DNA of 64,000 bases, from contig JAAWWF010000018.1 in the NCBI GenBank assembly GCA_021404565.1, positions 46,183-110,182 on the forward strand, given 5' to 3'. A program made the translations under genes and the position numbers. Below, piece by piece: positions 1 through 8,639 of this stretch (position 1 is its first letter; the number at the start of each line of letters is the position of its first letter). Origin of the DNA: Roseivirga sp. GTDB lineage: Bacteria > Bacteroidota > Bacteroidia > Cytophagales > Cyclobacteriaceae. The notes under the pieces are model-generated. The model did not search any database and was not told the DNA's origin. It saw nothing but the letters and a program-made list of their open reading frames with translations.

Positions 1-230
1 TGCCAGAAAGTAGCTCTTCCGTCTTCATCTTTCCAGGTAAGCAGCTTTAGAGAAGCATCTGCGGTGATGGCACGTGTTGCGTCCCATACTTCACCGTTGA
101 CCTCTGCGGCCAATACATTTCTCGCCAGCCCTTCGCTGATGCTCATGGCCACATCCATGGCTGAGCTTCCCTGAGCAAATTCTTTTACTGTTCCGTCAGG
201 GAGTGTGATTTTAATTGTTTCGTTACTCAT
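1..230 (-). CDS. thrS: Threonyl-tRNA synthetase, N-terminal part
   Basis: This is the 5' end of a gene that runs off the left edge. About 76 residues are visible, beginning MSNETIKITLPDGTVKEF. The small beta-grasp (TGS) fold, the segment SISEGLARNVLAAEVNGEV and the later LLTWKDEDGRATFW are typical of the N-terminal TGS domain of bacterial threonyl-tRNA synthetase, which charges tRNA-Thr and edits mischarged Ser. The catalytic and editing domains lie outside the window. The start ATG at 228-230 is the only plausible one. The enzyme is cytoplasmic and essential. The gene is read leftward, away from the DUF5686 gene behind it. Confidence 0.9.
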   Translation of the reverse strand, partial: MSNETIKITLPDGTVKEFAQGSSAMDVAMSISEGLARNVLAAEVNGEVWDATRAITADASLKLLTWKDEDGRATFW

Positions 231-451
231 TTTTCTGTAAGTCAAATGCTACAAACCATTTGACAGGTTTTGGTTATAAATATGAGCCGCAAATATGCAA
301 CAATATTTAGGAGAACTCCCTAGTAAGCGGATGGCTTTTGAGCTTTTTTTTGGCTCTTTAAACCAGTGGGTGTGCAATAGCCTCATCCATATGAGAATAT
401 GACGGCATTATCACCACCCAACAGGCCGACTTACCTTGACAGAAATAAGGG
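231..451. other. Intergenic region upstream of thrS
   Basis: These 221 bases separate the thrS start from the stop of the DUF5686 gene, both on the minus strand, so the thrS promoter must lie here or further back. I see no convincing TAnnTTTG element on the minus strand, no T-box and no strong terminator. Confidence 0.4.
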
Positions 452-3049
452 CTACAATGAAAGATTAAAGCTGAATTTGATGCTTGATTTCCTATCCGGG
501 TTGAGTGCGTTATAATTAAGCCTGCGGATGTAATCTACCCTGAAGAGTTTGAAGATATTCTCCACCCCCAGTCCTACTTCTGCATAGGGCTTAGACGAAT
601 CAAGTGTTCTAAAAAGATCCTGGACTGAACCATCCCCAATGAGTGGAACTCCCTGCTCATCTCTGTTTACCTGTACATCCAATGTACTCTGACTCACATC
701 TCCTACAAGCACATTTCCGGTAGCCACCAGTCTCCACTTGAGTTTCTTCATCAAGGGAATACGGTTGAGAATAAAGCCTTCGAAGAAGTGTTGGTACCTT
801 AATGAGGCATAGGACTGACTTACAAATTCGAAGAAGTCCAGACCATTGAAGGCAATCCCGGTATAAACAGGCTGTTCGTTACCAATATGGGCAGTTAGCA
901 AAGGATAAGGCACGTCATTGAAAACATGACCTGCGTTGATTTGATAGAAAGATACTCCCCAAAAACCTACTTTCAATCTTTGAGATACTCCAAAGTCCAG
1001 TTTGTGATAGTCGAAATCACCTCCAAATGTGCCTTTCAGTCCTCGGGTGTAAGCAAGTGCGAAGGTGGGCCATCTCAGGGTTCCCAGGCTGATCCTGCTA
1101 TTATCGTTGATCAGGAAGGTCTCGTCTCTGGCGTATTTGAGCCTTAGGCTTACCTCGGTGGTAGAAAAGTCGCTGCCCAATGGAGAAGCTACGTCATTCA
1201 GGTTGGTACGATACCTGAAATTGAATTCAGGGTTAAAATCCTGTTTTCTTACCCTGATACCGAAAGAGAATGCCTTTGAGGCCTGATGGGCGAAGTCAAA
1301 CTGATAGCGTTCATACCTGAAGGGCCGTACCAGGTTACCCAACTGAGTTAGTGCCAGGAAAGCACTACCATCATCGAGATTGGTGAGTCTGTTTACCTGA
1401 ATACCCAATTGGTCGAGATCATTTCTGTAATTGAATGAAAGGGTTGTCCATTTTTTCCGATTGGCAATGAGCTGTGCACCAAGGCCATATTTAAATTTTT
1501 GATCGTTGAAACCATAGGCGGTATAACCATTAAGCTGCCATTTACGACTGAAATTCTCATTCGTTCTACCTCCTACCCTAAGGCGCAGGCCTTCGACATT
1601 ATTCGCAGACACCAAAAACGGCCAGGGTCCTAAATCTAATTTACCTACCTCCACATACCCACGGGCTACAGTTTTCAGAATCGTAGTCCAGGTCTTTACC
1701 AGTGGTATATTGTTCAACGAGTCGATCATGGCAAATACGTTCTTCTCAGTAGTAGAAAGGGTGTCGTGCCTGTTTTCTTCCCAAAAGATGTCATCCTGGG
1801 TCCTTGCATCCTCTTCCAGCTCAATAGTACGTGCGAAGAATTTAAGGGGCTTAGGTTCTGTGACCTGCAGGTTTTTATTAGAAGTATAGAATTTGGCGAG
1901 AAAGCCAGCTGATTTCTTGGAGAGCTCTGACACGTCAATCAAAACCCTGGACTTAACAGGCAGCCAGGCTCCTGCTGTGGTACGTTCGAGCTCTTGTTGG
2001 ATCCTGACCTTTTCAATAAAATTGAGGTTGGCACCTTTCTGCATTGCAGCATCAATACGCTTAATACCAAAATCTTCTTTGGCGACCCATATCGTTCCAA
2101 CGAAGGCAAGCTCCTGACTGTTTTTAGGCTGAAAATCAAGAATGTAACAATACTCTCCCTCTACGTCAGCACTATCTCTTAGCTCATAGTCGTAAATAAC
2201 CCTCCAGCCATCACCAATAGGTGAAGCAAACTCCTTCTCTACAATCGTCATCCTGTTCTGGTAGAAATTGTATTCCTGAAAGGAGGAACCGATTATTTGA
2301 GAGATCAATGAACCATCTTCAATACCAACTCCACGAATTTTAGTCTTCTCAATCTGCTCTTTTTGTAATCGCGGACTGGAACGAAAGTAGAATTTGGAAA
2401 GTGATTCAGAGATAAAGAGTGGCAGAATGGGTTTACCATCCTCTCCCGCTATGACACTGACACTATCGAGTACTGCAGAAATCTTCTGCATGTATTTCTT
2501 CTCCCTTAGTTTGTCGGTGATGTTATCAATATCAATTTCTATCTTATTATAGCTCTCATACTCATAGGCATCCAGCTTACGCTTGTCATTGAACTTCTTA
2601 TTGTCAATCACCTTTCGCATGATTGGGAAAGCGGGGTTTTCCTGGCGACCAGAGGTTACCACAAACTCACCTAAAGAATTGGCTTCGGGTAGCAACTGAA
2701 AGTTGATGGTTTGGGTAATGCCTTTTACATAAACCTTCTTTTTGCGCTCATAGCCTATATAAGAGACAATGATAGTATCTGATTCAGCCTGACCTTTTAT
2801 TTCATAGAAACCGTCAAAATCTGTGGGAGAACCTATGGAAGTTCCCTTAAGTACCACATTGGCAAAGGGAATAGGATCACCTGACTCGGCATCTGTAACC
2901 TTTCCTCTGATGATGGTTTGTTGTGAGAAGACCTGCAGGCTGGTGAGAATACCTGCAAGCAACAATGTAATGCGTTTCAAATGACCGGGTTTAGTTTTTA
3001 AACAGTTGTTTAACGAGAGCATTGACGAAAAAGTGAACCTTAGGCTCAT
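452..3049 (-). CDS. DUF5686 / carboxypeptidase-regulatory-like domain outer-membrane protein
   Basis: An 865-aa exported protein. A signal peptide lies around residues 24-43 (hydrophobic run ending VFSQQ). It is followed by a carboxypeptidase-regulatory-like domain (about 45-130, IRGKVTDAESGDPIPFANV) of the kind that opens many Bacteroidota outer-membrane proteins, then the long DUF5686 region with alternating amphipathic strands up to a C-terminal phenylalanine-rich strand ending FSFNLSL. This suggests a TonB-receptor-like barrel without a recognisable plug; the substrate is unknown. It starts 11 bp after the trmH-like gene, so the two probably form one transcript. The first ATG (3049) leaves a rather long n-region; an internal ATG at residue 10 is an alternative start. 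Confidence 0.85.
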   Translation of the reverse strand: MSLRFTFSSMLSLNNCLKTKPGHLKRITLLLAGILTSLQVFSQQTIIRGKVTDAESGDPIPFANVVLKGTSIGSPTDFDGFYEIKGQAESDTIIVSYIGYERKKKVYVKGITQTINFQLLPEANSLGEFVVTSGRQENPAFPIMRKVIDNKKFNDKRKLDAYEYESYNKIEIDIDNITDKLREKKYMQKISAVLDSVSVIAGEDGKPILPLFISESLSKFYFRSSPRLQKEQIEKTKIRGVGIEDGSLISQIIGSSFQEYNFYQNRMTIVEKEFASPIGDGWRVIYDYELRDSADVEGEYCYILDFQPKNSQELAFVGTIWVAKEDFGIKRIDAAMQKGANLNFIEKVRIQQELERTTAGAWLPVKSRVLIDVSELSKKSAGFLAKFYTSNKNLQVTEPKPLKFFARTIELEEDARTQDDIFWEENRHDTLSTTEKNVFAMIDSLNNIPLVKTWTTILKTVARGYVEVGKLDLGPWPFLVSANNVEGLRLRVGGRTNENFSRKWQLNGYTAYGFNDQKFKYGLGAQLIANRKKWTTLSFNYRNDLDQLGIQVNRLTNLDDGSAFLALTQLGNLVRPFRYERYQFDFAHQASKAFSFGIRVRKQDFNPEFNFRYRTNLNDVASPLGSDFSTTEVSLRLKYARDETFLINDNSRISLGTLRWPTFALAYTRGLKGTFGGDFDYHKLDFGVSQRLKVGFWGVSFYQINAGHVFNDVPYPLLTAHIGNEQPVYTGIAFNGLDFFEFVSQSYASLRYQHFFEGFILNRIPLMKKLKWRLVATGNVLVGDVSQSTLDVQVNRDEQGVPLIGDGSVQDLFRTLDSSKPYAEVGLGVENIFKLFRVDYIRRLNYNALNPDRKSSIKFSFNLSL

Positions 3050-3060
3050 TTTTTAACAAT

Positions 3061-3741
3061 TTATAAGGGCTTACGTTCACTTTGACTTAAATAATTTTTG
3101 ATGTGGATGTCAGACCTCTTGACAATCCGTTGGTACCAGGCCAGTTTCAGTTCTCTTTTTTCATCTTCTGACAGTCGCCAATCGACATCGGAAGCCTTAA
3201 GTCTGGTTACTAATTCGTTCAAAATTAGTGCCGCACTTACAGAGACATTAAACGATTCTGTGAAACCATACATGGGTATATGAACCAGTTCATCTGCCTC
3301 TTCTTTTGCATAGTCACTCAATCCTCGCAACTCCGTCCCAAACACCAGGGCTGTCTTTTTACTGATACCCAACTCATGCACAGATGCAGAATTTCGGTCT
3401 GGGGTTGTACCAACTATACGATAACCTTTCTTTTTTAAGTCTTTTATACAACGAGCCGGGCTTTCTTCAGAACGTATATACTTTTCTAAGTTGACCCATT
3501 TTGACGCACCTCTGACAATATTCGGGTTCACCTCATAGTCATGTAGCCTCTGGGCGATGTATAAATCCTGGACTCCAAAGCAGTCGCAAGTTCTGATCAC
3601 AGCACTGATATTGTGAGCATGGTACAGGTCTTCCAGCATAACCGTGATATGTCTTGTACGCTGATCAAGCACATCATTGATGAGTTGGACCTTGTGGTCA
3701 GTGACATATGCTTCGAGTAAATTGACTAGTTCCTTTTCCAA
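3061..3741 (-). CDS. trmH: TrmH-family tRNA 2'-O-methyltransferase (SpoU)
   Basis: A 226-aa protein of the SPOUT superfamily. The three SpoU motifs are visible: motif 1 NISAVIRTCDCFGV (about residue 43), motif 2 ALVFGTELRGLSD (about 130-142), and motif 3 IPMYGFTESFNVSVSAALIL, which form the knotted S-adenosylmethionine site. The length and the motif 1 surroundings fit TrmH, which makes Gm18 in tRNA, better than RlmB. The protein is cytoplasmic. A TACCTTTG promoter element lies just upstream on the same strand (3766-3773). The gene leads a probable two-gene operon with the DUF5686 protein. The exact tRNA target is inferred from family membership. Confidence 0.88.
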   Translation of the reverse strand: MEKELVNLLEAYVTDHKVQLINDVLDQRTRHITVMLEDLYHAHNISAVIRTCDCFGVQDLYIAQRLHDYEVNPNIVRGASKWVNLEKYIRSEESPARCIKDLKKKGYRIVGTTPDRNSASVHELGISKKTALVFGTELRGLSDYAKEEADELVHIPMYGFTESFNVSVSAALILNELVTRLKASDVDWRLSEDEKRELKLAWYQRIVKRSDIHIKNYLSQSERKPL

Positions 3742-3765
3742 ATGGATTGACTAAAATTGAAGCGG

Positions 3766-3773
3766 CAAAGGTA
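3766..3773 (-). promoter_or_regulatory. -7 element (TACCTTTG) of the trmH-like gene
   Basis: Read on the minus strand this is TACCTTTG, a perfect match to the Bacteroidota TAnnTTTG -7 element. It ends about 25 bp upstream of the trmH-like ATG. I see no clear TTTG at the -33 position. Confidence 0.5.
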
Positions 3774-3897
3774 GGCAAAAGCTACATGGTAAATGATGAA
3801 TTTTAAACTACTCATTCACTCTTAGCTTGTCCTTGGCTAACCAGTTACAACAGAGTCTGAGCCCTTACCTGTAAACCGCTTTAAGAGTAGGACGTAT

Positions 3898-4797
3898 ATG
3901 AGCATGATGTCACTTAAGAGAATCATCATATTTTTGCTATCAGTCTTCGGAACATCCAGCGCTGTTCAGGGACAGAATATGGCCGTTGATGTGTTTTTGC
4001 CTGATTTAGTCTCCACCAACATTATAGAGTACTACACTGCTTTTACTCCCGATGGGAACAAACTCTATTTTGTAAGGCGAAATGCTGAATGGGGAGACTT
4101 TAGTGACAAGACACCAGGCCACATCTATACCACAGAATATATAGCCGGAAAATGGCAGAGGCCGCAAATGGCGAGTTTTTCGGGAGAGTACTCTGACGGA
4201 GCTCCTTTCATTTCAGGAGACGGTAAATATTTCTTTTTCACGTCAAAACGACCTCGTGAGGACAAAAGGACAGAGGATACCGATATCTGGTTCATGACTC
4301 AAACTTCTTCAGGCTGGTCTACCCCTGAACCACTTTCGGGAACCATTAACTCGAAAAAAACAGAATTCAGCCCGGTACTCACCGATAGCGGCAATCTTTA
4401 TTTTGCTTCCATGCGTGAAGGTGGCCTTGGCCAGGGGGATATTTATGTGTGCAAGTTTGATGGTATGCGCTGTAATCAAACGCAAAACCTGGGCGGTCAG
4501 ATCAACTCCCCCACCGGTGAATGGAATGTCTTTGTAGATCGGGCGGAGACCTATATGATCTTTGAGGCATCGGGGCGTATTTCAGGTAAGGACAATGGAG
4601 ATTTTTATATCTCATTTAGACAGAATGGCATTTGGCAAAAGGCCATTTATATGGATGTACTTAATACTGAGGGCAGTGACCTGGCTGCCAGATTATCGCC
4701 TGATGGTAAAACACTCTATTTTGCCCAATCCACAAGAGGCGAAGTAGACATTAAATCTGTCAGTATTGAGGTGATTGAACAATACAGGAATAAGTAA
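3898..4797 (+). CDS. Secreted PD40 (TolB-like) beta-propeller protein
   Basis: A 299-aa protein with an N-terminal signal peptide (residues 5-26, ending AVQGQ) and four or five PD40 blades, seen as repeated patterns such as FTPDGNKLYFV, ISGDGKYFFFT, LTDSGNLYFAS and LSPDGKTLYFA. PD40 repeats make TolB-like propellers that bind proteins or glycans in the periplasm or at the surface. No enzyme domain and no sorting domain are visible, so the role is probably binding. The start at 3898 has an AGGA ribosome binding site six bases upstream. It stands alone, converging on the GH113-like gene with 6 bp between the stops. The same fold recurs in the OmpA protein at 23.4 kb. Confidence 0.8.
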   Translation: MSMMSLKRIIIFLLSVFGTSSAVQGQNMAVDVFLPDLVSTNIIEYYTAFTPDGNKLYFVRRNAEWGDFSDKTPGHIYTTEYIAGKWQRPQMASFSGEYSDGAPFISGDGKYFFFTSKRPREDKRTEDTDIWFMTQTSSGWSTPEPLSGTINSKKTEFSPVLTDSGNLYFASMREGGLGQGDIYVCKFDGMRCNQTQNLGGQINSPTGEWNVFVDRAETYMIFEASGRISGKDNGDFYISFRQNGIWQKAIYMDVLNTEGSDLAARLSPDGKTLYFAQSTRGEVDIKSVSIEVIEQYRNK

Positions 4798-4803
4798 GAC
4801 TCC

Positions 4804-5943
4804 TCAATTCCCTTCAAACCATCGTTTGAGTATCTCAGCTGCCGGTTTACCTCTTGGAGAGTAATTGGGATTATTTAAAACACCCTTGTATTCTGACCAA
4901 CGCCAGACAAAAACTCCCTTCATCCAGGGCTCTTGCCATATACTCTCAAACATGCTTTGATAAGCCTCTTTTTGGGCCATATTATTCACCGTATTATCAG
5001 TGTTATTATAGCGATTGTTATCCCATGGTTCAGCTCCTACGTAATCTTCATTCTGATATCCCCACTCTGTGAGAATTATAGGTTTATGGTGTTTGGCGGC
5101 CAATCGTTCCAGTTTGATCCTGTACTTGTCCCAAGCTGATTTTAAATCAACAAAGTCAGGATGCTGTTTTTTACTGAGTGGAAAATAGGCATCTACTCCT
5201 ATATAGTCCAGTTCGTTCCAAAAGCCTATTTTATCATAGCTATCCCAGTTAGCAGCATAAACCAACGGCCCGCTATAAACGGTCCTGACTTTCCTGATCA
5301 GGTTGTGCCAGAACTCTGGTTTTTCAAGGGCGGTCCTTTTCATTTCTGTGCCAATGCAAAAGAGCTCTACTTTTAAGGAATCTGCGATGCGAGCATAATC
5401 CAGAATATAGTTTTCATACCCTCTGGCAAAGGTATCCCAGTCTGCATCGTTTTTAGTCATGAGGGCACCGCGCCAATAATCATTGCCTTCAATTCTATTT
5501 TCCTGACTGGAAATAAAGGTCCGCTGGCTCTGAATAAATTGCATTCTGGAAACACTATCTTCAAAATCTACGCTGGGCGCCTTCCAGCGAGACAAATCCC
5601 ATCCTATTGTCAAGTGGGGCTTGAGCATTACCTTAAGTCCGTTTTTCCTGGCTAAAGAAATTCCTTCCAACGTGGCCTGCTTTCTCTCCCCAAACCACTG
5701 ACCTTCAAAGTCATAAACTACCCTGAGGTTTTGACGATACACAGTAGCTTCCGGCACCAGGGCTACAAAATTGCCCCCTACTTCAGCCATGGAACTAAAC
5801 ATCTGATCATGCAAAGGACCTCGTCCGGGACCAGTAAAGGTCAGCCCCCCTATTTTCGTTTCCAACGGATCGGTGTATTGTATTCCCTGCTGGCAGGAAC
5901 CAAGCAGACTTGCACACAAAATCAATGAGATCAGCCATTTCAT
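4804..5943 (-). CDS. GH113-like glycoside hydrolase lipoprotein
   Basis: A 379-residue lipoprotein; I start it at the ATG giving MKWLISLILCASLLGSC, with the lipobox LGSC (Cys17), rather than 24 bases upstream. The body is a TIM barrel: strands such as LKVMLKPHLTIG, LFCIGTEM, LVYAANWDSY, LDYIGVDAYFPLS and ILTEWGYQ are typical of clan GH-A, and the order matches family GH113, which includes beta-mannanases. Glu200 (GTEM) and Glu293 (LTEWGY) fit the acid/base and the nucleophile at the ends of strands 4 and 7. It probably sits on the outer membrane. The upstream NTF2-like lipoprotein gene ends 48 bp away and is probably co-transcribed. The glycan substrate cannot be read from the sequence. Confidence 0.8.
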   Translation of the reverse strand: MKWLISLILCASLLGSCQQGIQYTDPLETKIGGLTFTGPGRGPLHDQMFSSMAEVGGNFVALVPEATVYRQNLRVVYDFEGQWFGERKQATLEGISLARKNGLKVMLKPHLTIGWDLSRWKAPSVDFEDSVSRMQFIQSQRTFISSQENRIEGNDYWRGALMTKNDADWDTFARGYENYILDYARIADSLKVELFCIGTEMKRTALEKPEFWHNLIRKVRTVYSGPLVYAANWDSYDKIGFWNELDYIGVDAYFPLSKKQHPDFVDLKSAWDKYRIKLERLAAKHHKPIILTEWGYQNEDYVGAEPWDNNRYNNTDNTVNNMAQKEAYQSMFESIWQEPWMKGVFVWRWSEYKGVLNNPNYSPRGKPAAEILKRWFEGN

Positions 5944-5991
5944 GTTTGAAGCTAACCCTGCTTGCACAAAGGAACTATCAGATAGCAGACA

Positions 5992-6492
5992 TTAATTTGT
6001 TGCTGTACTATCATTCATTAGCCTTTCGGCTAACCCTACCAGAAATTGGGGTGGATATTCAATAAAGTCAGTATGTCTCTTGATTTTTCCTTGTTCATCG
6101 AATTGAAGTGAGATCACAAAACGCATGTGCTCAGCATCATCATAGAGTTGGCCATTGTAATAAAACGGAGTAAAGTAACCACGCCCCATAGCGGTGCTGT
6201 CGGTAGTCGTCAAATCTTCCAAAACCAACACCTCTGGGTAATCAGGGTGTTTTTCAAGTAAAGGATCAGGCCAGTTGTAGAAGTTGATGAACTCTTCTTT
6301 GTTGTAGGTATATCTAAAAATAACATCTTTGAAAACCAGGTCTTCTGCATACAAGTCCTGAAACGCCTTCCAATCAGTTCGGGCTTTATAGGTATCGAAA
6401 AAAAGTATGGCATGTTCTCTGGCAAAATCGACCTTCTCTTGGGGATTTGCACAGGCTGCCAAAAGTAGAAAGAGCAAAAGGAATCGCTTCAT
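5992..6492 (-). CDS. NTF2/SnoaL-like lipoprotein
   Basis: A 166-aa protein; I begin it at the ATG of MKRFLLLFLLLAACANP, because the lipobox LAAC then sits at the usual distance. The rest looks like a SnoaL/NTF2-like cone fold: an early helix pair with W-x-A-F-Q-D-L-Y-A-E-D-L-V-F-K-D, then FINFYNWPDP, and strands GRGYFTPFYYNG and MRFVISLQFDEQGKI. Such domains are pockets used as binding proteins or small-molecule isomerases; no catalytic Asp/His pair is certain. It is probably transcribed with the GH113-like lipoprotein downstream, and its promoter region carries a perfect Fnr-type box shared with the divergent amidohydrolase. Confidence 0.7.
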   Translation of the reverse strand: MKRFLLLFLLLAACANPQEKVDFAREHAILFFDTYKARTDWKAFQDLYAEDLVFKDVIFRYTYNKEEFINFYNWPDPLLEKHPDYPEVLVLEDLTTTDSTAMGRGYFTPFYYNGQLYDDAEHMRFVISLQFDEQGKIKRHTDFIEYPPQFLVGLAERLMNDSTATN

Positions 6493-6546
6493 TAACCGGC
6501 TTTTCAGTGAAAGCCCTAAAGTTAGGCATTGATTCGATACGCGCTC

Positions 6547-6560
6547 TTGATCTAGATCAA
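6547..6560. promoter_or_regulatory. Perfect Fnr-type palindrome TTGATCTAGATCAA
   Basis: This 14-bp perfect palindrome matches the Fnr consensus TTGAT-N4-ATCAA exactly. It lies 55 bp upstream of the NTF2-like lipoprotein start and 84 bp upstream of the amidohydrolase start, between two divergent genes. A Crp/Fnr-family regulator may bind it and control one or both. No such regulator is encoded in the window. Confidence 0.5.
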
Positions 6561-6643
6561 CAAACAACTTTGCCGATCATCAAATGAAAGAGAAGGATGG
6601 CTGTCAAATTTGCTACTTTTCAACTCAACCTTATACAACAGCC

Positions 6644-7927
6644 ATGCGATTGAATCGGATAGTCATCCTATTACTCCTACCACTCTTATTCTCCTGTGAA
6701 AATCAGTCTGCAGACAATAGCTCTATTACCGCCTTTGTAGGCGCCACGCTTATCGATGGTACAGGTGCTTCTCCTATCAATGATGCCGTCCTTCTGGTAG
6801 AAAATGGCCGAATACGGCAAGTAGGTAGCAAAGAGGTCGTGGATATTCCCAAAGGAGCACAGGAAGTAGACATGGCCGGCAAGTACGTTATGCCGGGTAT
6901 GATTAACGGTCATGGACATATAGGAGGCACAGAAGGGCTGCAAGGAGGCAAGTATTCGCGAGAGAATCTTCTACGAGATCTGGCGCTCAACGCCCGCTAC
7001 GGTGTTACCACTGTGGTGAGCCTTGGAGGAGACGAGCAGGCTTCTATTGAAGTAAGAGATGCTCAGGAAACTGGTTCACTCAGTCATAGTCGACTTTTTG
7101 TAGCCGGCACAATTGTGACAGGAGATAGTCCTGAGGAAGTAAAGCTGGTGGTACAGGAAAATGCCAGGAACAAGGTGGATTTCATTAAAATCCGGGTGGA
7201 TGACAACCTCAGGGCTTCAGTAAAAATGCCCTCAGACGTGTACTCTGCCGTTATAGAAGAAGCCCACAAGCATGGTATTCCGGTAGCTTCACACCTCTAC
7301 TACCTGAAAGATGCCAAAGGACTACTAAATGCAGGCACAGACTACATTGCTCATAGCATCAGAGACAAAGAGGTAGACCAGGAGTTGATCGAGCTGATTA
7401 AAGCAAAGGATGTCTATTATTGCCCCACCCTTATGAGGGAAGTTTCGGTATTCGCTTATGCCGAGACCCCGGATTTCCTGGCTGATAAATTTCTATTGAA
7501 CGAAGTGGAACCGGAAATTATTGAAGCCTTAAAAGCCCCTGAAAGGCAAAAGAGGATTAAGGAGAACCCACGAACGAAAGTTTATGAAGAGGCCCTGGTA
7601 ATGGCCATGAGCAACCTTAAGAAGTTGTCAGATAATGGTGTAAAAATAGTTATGGGTACAGATGCAGGGCCTCCGGCTCGTTTTCAGGGATACTTTGAGC
7701 ACAAAGAGTTGGAATTGATGGTAGCCGCAGGGTTGACTCCTATGCAAACTCTGGTAGCGGCCACCGGCAATGCCGCAAAACACTTGAACCTCAAGGATAT
7801 CGGAACATTAGAGAAAGGTAACTGGGCGGATTTTATCTTGTTAGAAAAGAATCCACTGGAGGATATTACGAATACCCAAAGTTTGTTGGATGTCTGGATT
7901 GCCGGGAACAAAGTGCCTGAGAAATGA
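6644..7927 (+). CDS. Amidohydrolase-family lipoprotein (imidazolonepropionase-like)
   Basis: A 427-aa protein beginning MRLNRIVILLLLPLLFSC (lipobox LFSC, Cys18); an in-frame ATG 60 bases upstream would bury the signal peptide. It has the amidohydrolase layout: a beta-sandwich start (FVGATLIDGTG), the metal-binding HGH at residues 90-92, a central D-F-I-K-I segment with the usual lysine, His in VASHLYY and YIAHS, and the metal-binding Asp in VMGTDAG. The end, GNWADFILLEKNPLEDI, closes the sandwich. The superfamily hydrolyses cyclic amides, peptides or organophosphates; being a lipoprotein, this one acts in the periplasm or on the surface. The substrate is unknown. It is monocistronic and divergent from the NTF2-like gene. 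Confidence 0.85.
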   Translation: MRLNRIVILLLLPLLFSCENQSADNSSITAFVGATLIDGTGASPINDAVLLVENGRIRQVGSKEVVDIPKGAQEVDMAGKYVMPGMINGHGHIGGTEGLQGGKYSRENLLRDLALNARYGVTTVVSLGGDEQASIEVRDAQETGSLSHSRLFVAGTIVTGDSPEEVKLVVQENARNKVDFIKIRVDDNLRASVKMPSDVYSAVIEEAHKHGIPVASHLYYLKDAKGLLNAGTDYIAHSIRDKEVDQELIELIKAKDVYYCPTLMREVSVFAYAETPDFLADKFLLNEVEPEIIEALKAPERQKRIKENPRTKVYEEALVMAMSNLKKLSDNGVKIVMGTDAGPPARFQGYFEHKELELMVAAGLTPMQTLVAATGNAAKHLNLKDIGTLEKGNWADFILLEKNPLEDITNTQSLLDVWIAGNKVPEK

Positions 7928-8300
7928 AAAATGTTAATTCTGATTTTTTTTGGAACAGCCTTGGCTAAAGTGTGAGAACCTTGGATCAATCTGTTAATAT
8001 AAGGGTTAATAGATTTGGTCTTATTTTCTATTGATTATTGGAATTGTAAAGTTTGAAAACCCCATCCCCGGAACCTTGTTTGTCGCTTTTTGCGGCCAAA
8101 AAGGACCAAAAACCCTTTCCGAAAATACCAAATTCAAGTTTGGTTCTAACCGGCATGGCCTTCGCGTGCCAAATCCAACCAACTTGTATTTCGCTCATTG
8201 TCGGTTTCATCACCCTCCTGGACGTATAGAAATGGATAGACAACCAAAGTCCGCGTATTCAAAATCATCAGTTCCCCTAACACAATTTTGCCGATTGATT

Positions 8301-8414
8301 TACCAAGGCTTGGGTGATTGAAAAACTCCTACGCTAAAGCTTCAGGTATCGGGATTAGGATTAAAAGGTCTTGGATAATAAATCACCTTCGCTAAAGCTC
8401 CGGTGATTGAAAAA
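8301..8414 (+). repeat. REP-like hairpin repeats, cluster 1 (three copies, two degenerate)
   Basis: The best copy at 8381-8414 reads AATCACC-TTC-GC-TAAA-GC-TCC-GGTGATT followed by GAAAAA. The outer arms pair over 7 bp and the inner GC/GC closes a TAAA loop. Degenerate copies are at 8327-8354 and at 8301-8325 (right half only). The same consensus, CACC-TACGCTAAAGCTTC-GGTG-GTTGAAAA, recurs at 22.45, 23.2 and 29.8 kb. Confidence 0.7.
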
Positions 8415-8584
8415 GAAAAAGCCATTGGTCAGGTGACAAACGGCTTTTGGAAGATGAACAAACAAAATTATTAATTTCTTATCGTTAAACCTGTTTCACC
8501 AGATTTGTACTTATAACAGCTAATTATAAAAACACCCTTACTGACTCCCGAAAAAATTCTATAAGTTGGAATTATTGAGCAAAA

Positions 8585-8620
8585 GAAAGCCCCTCGGTTT
8601 TGATAAACTGAGGGGCTTTC
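8585..8620 (-). terminator. Intrinsic terminator of parC
   Basis: On the minus strand GAAAGCCCCTC and GAGGGGCTTTC pair around a short loop, extended by an AGTTT/AAAAC inner stem, and the hairpin is followed by CTTTTG. It lies 20 bp past the parC stop. Confidence 0.85.
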
Positions 8621-8639
8621 TAATATCCGAATCTTCCTG

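Larger units (their letters stand above)
7928..8639. other. 712-bp non-coding region with hairpins and REP-like repeats
   Basis: No convincing gene lies here. The left part has two compact hairpins: CTTTTTG-CGGC-CAAAAAG at 8086-8103 and ACCAAA-N6-TTTGGT at 8127-8144. Between 8301 and 8414 are degenerate REP-like repeats (own entry). The right end carries the parC terminator at 8585-8620. Open frames in the left part have no start signal and no family resemblance. Confidence 0.6.

Noticed and set aside
8028..8321. Two overlapping frames (71 and 96 codons) on opposite strands
   Set aside because: They cross the hairpins and repeats, lack ribosome binding sites and resemble no family.
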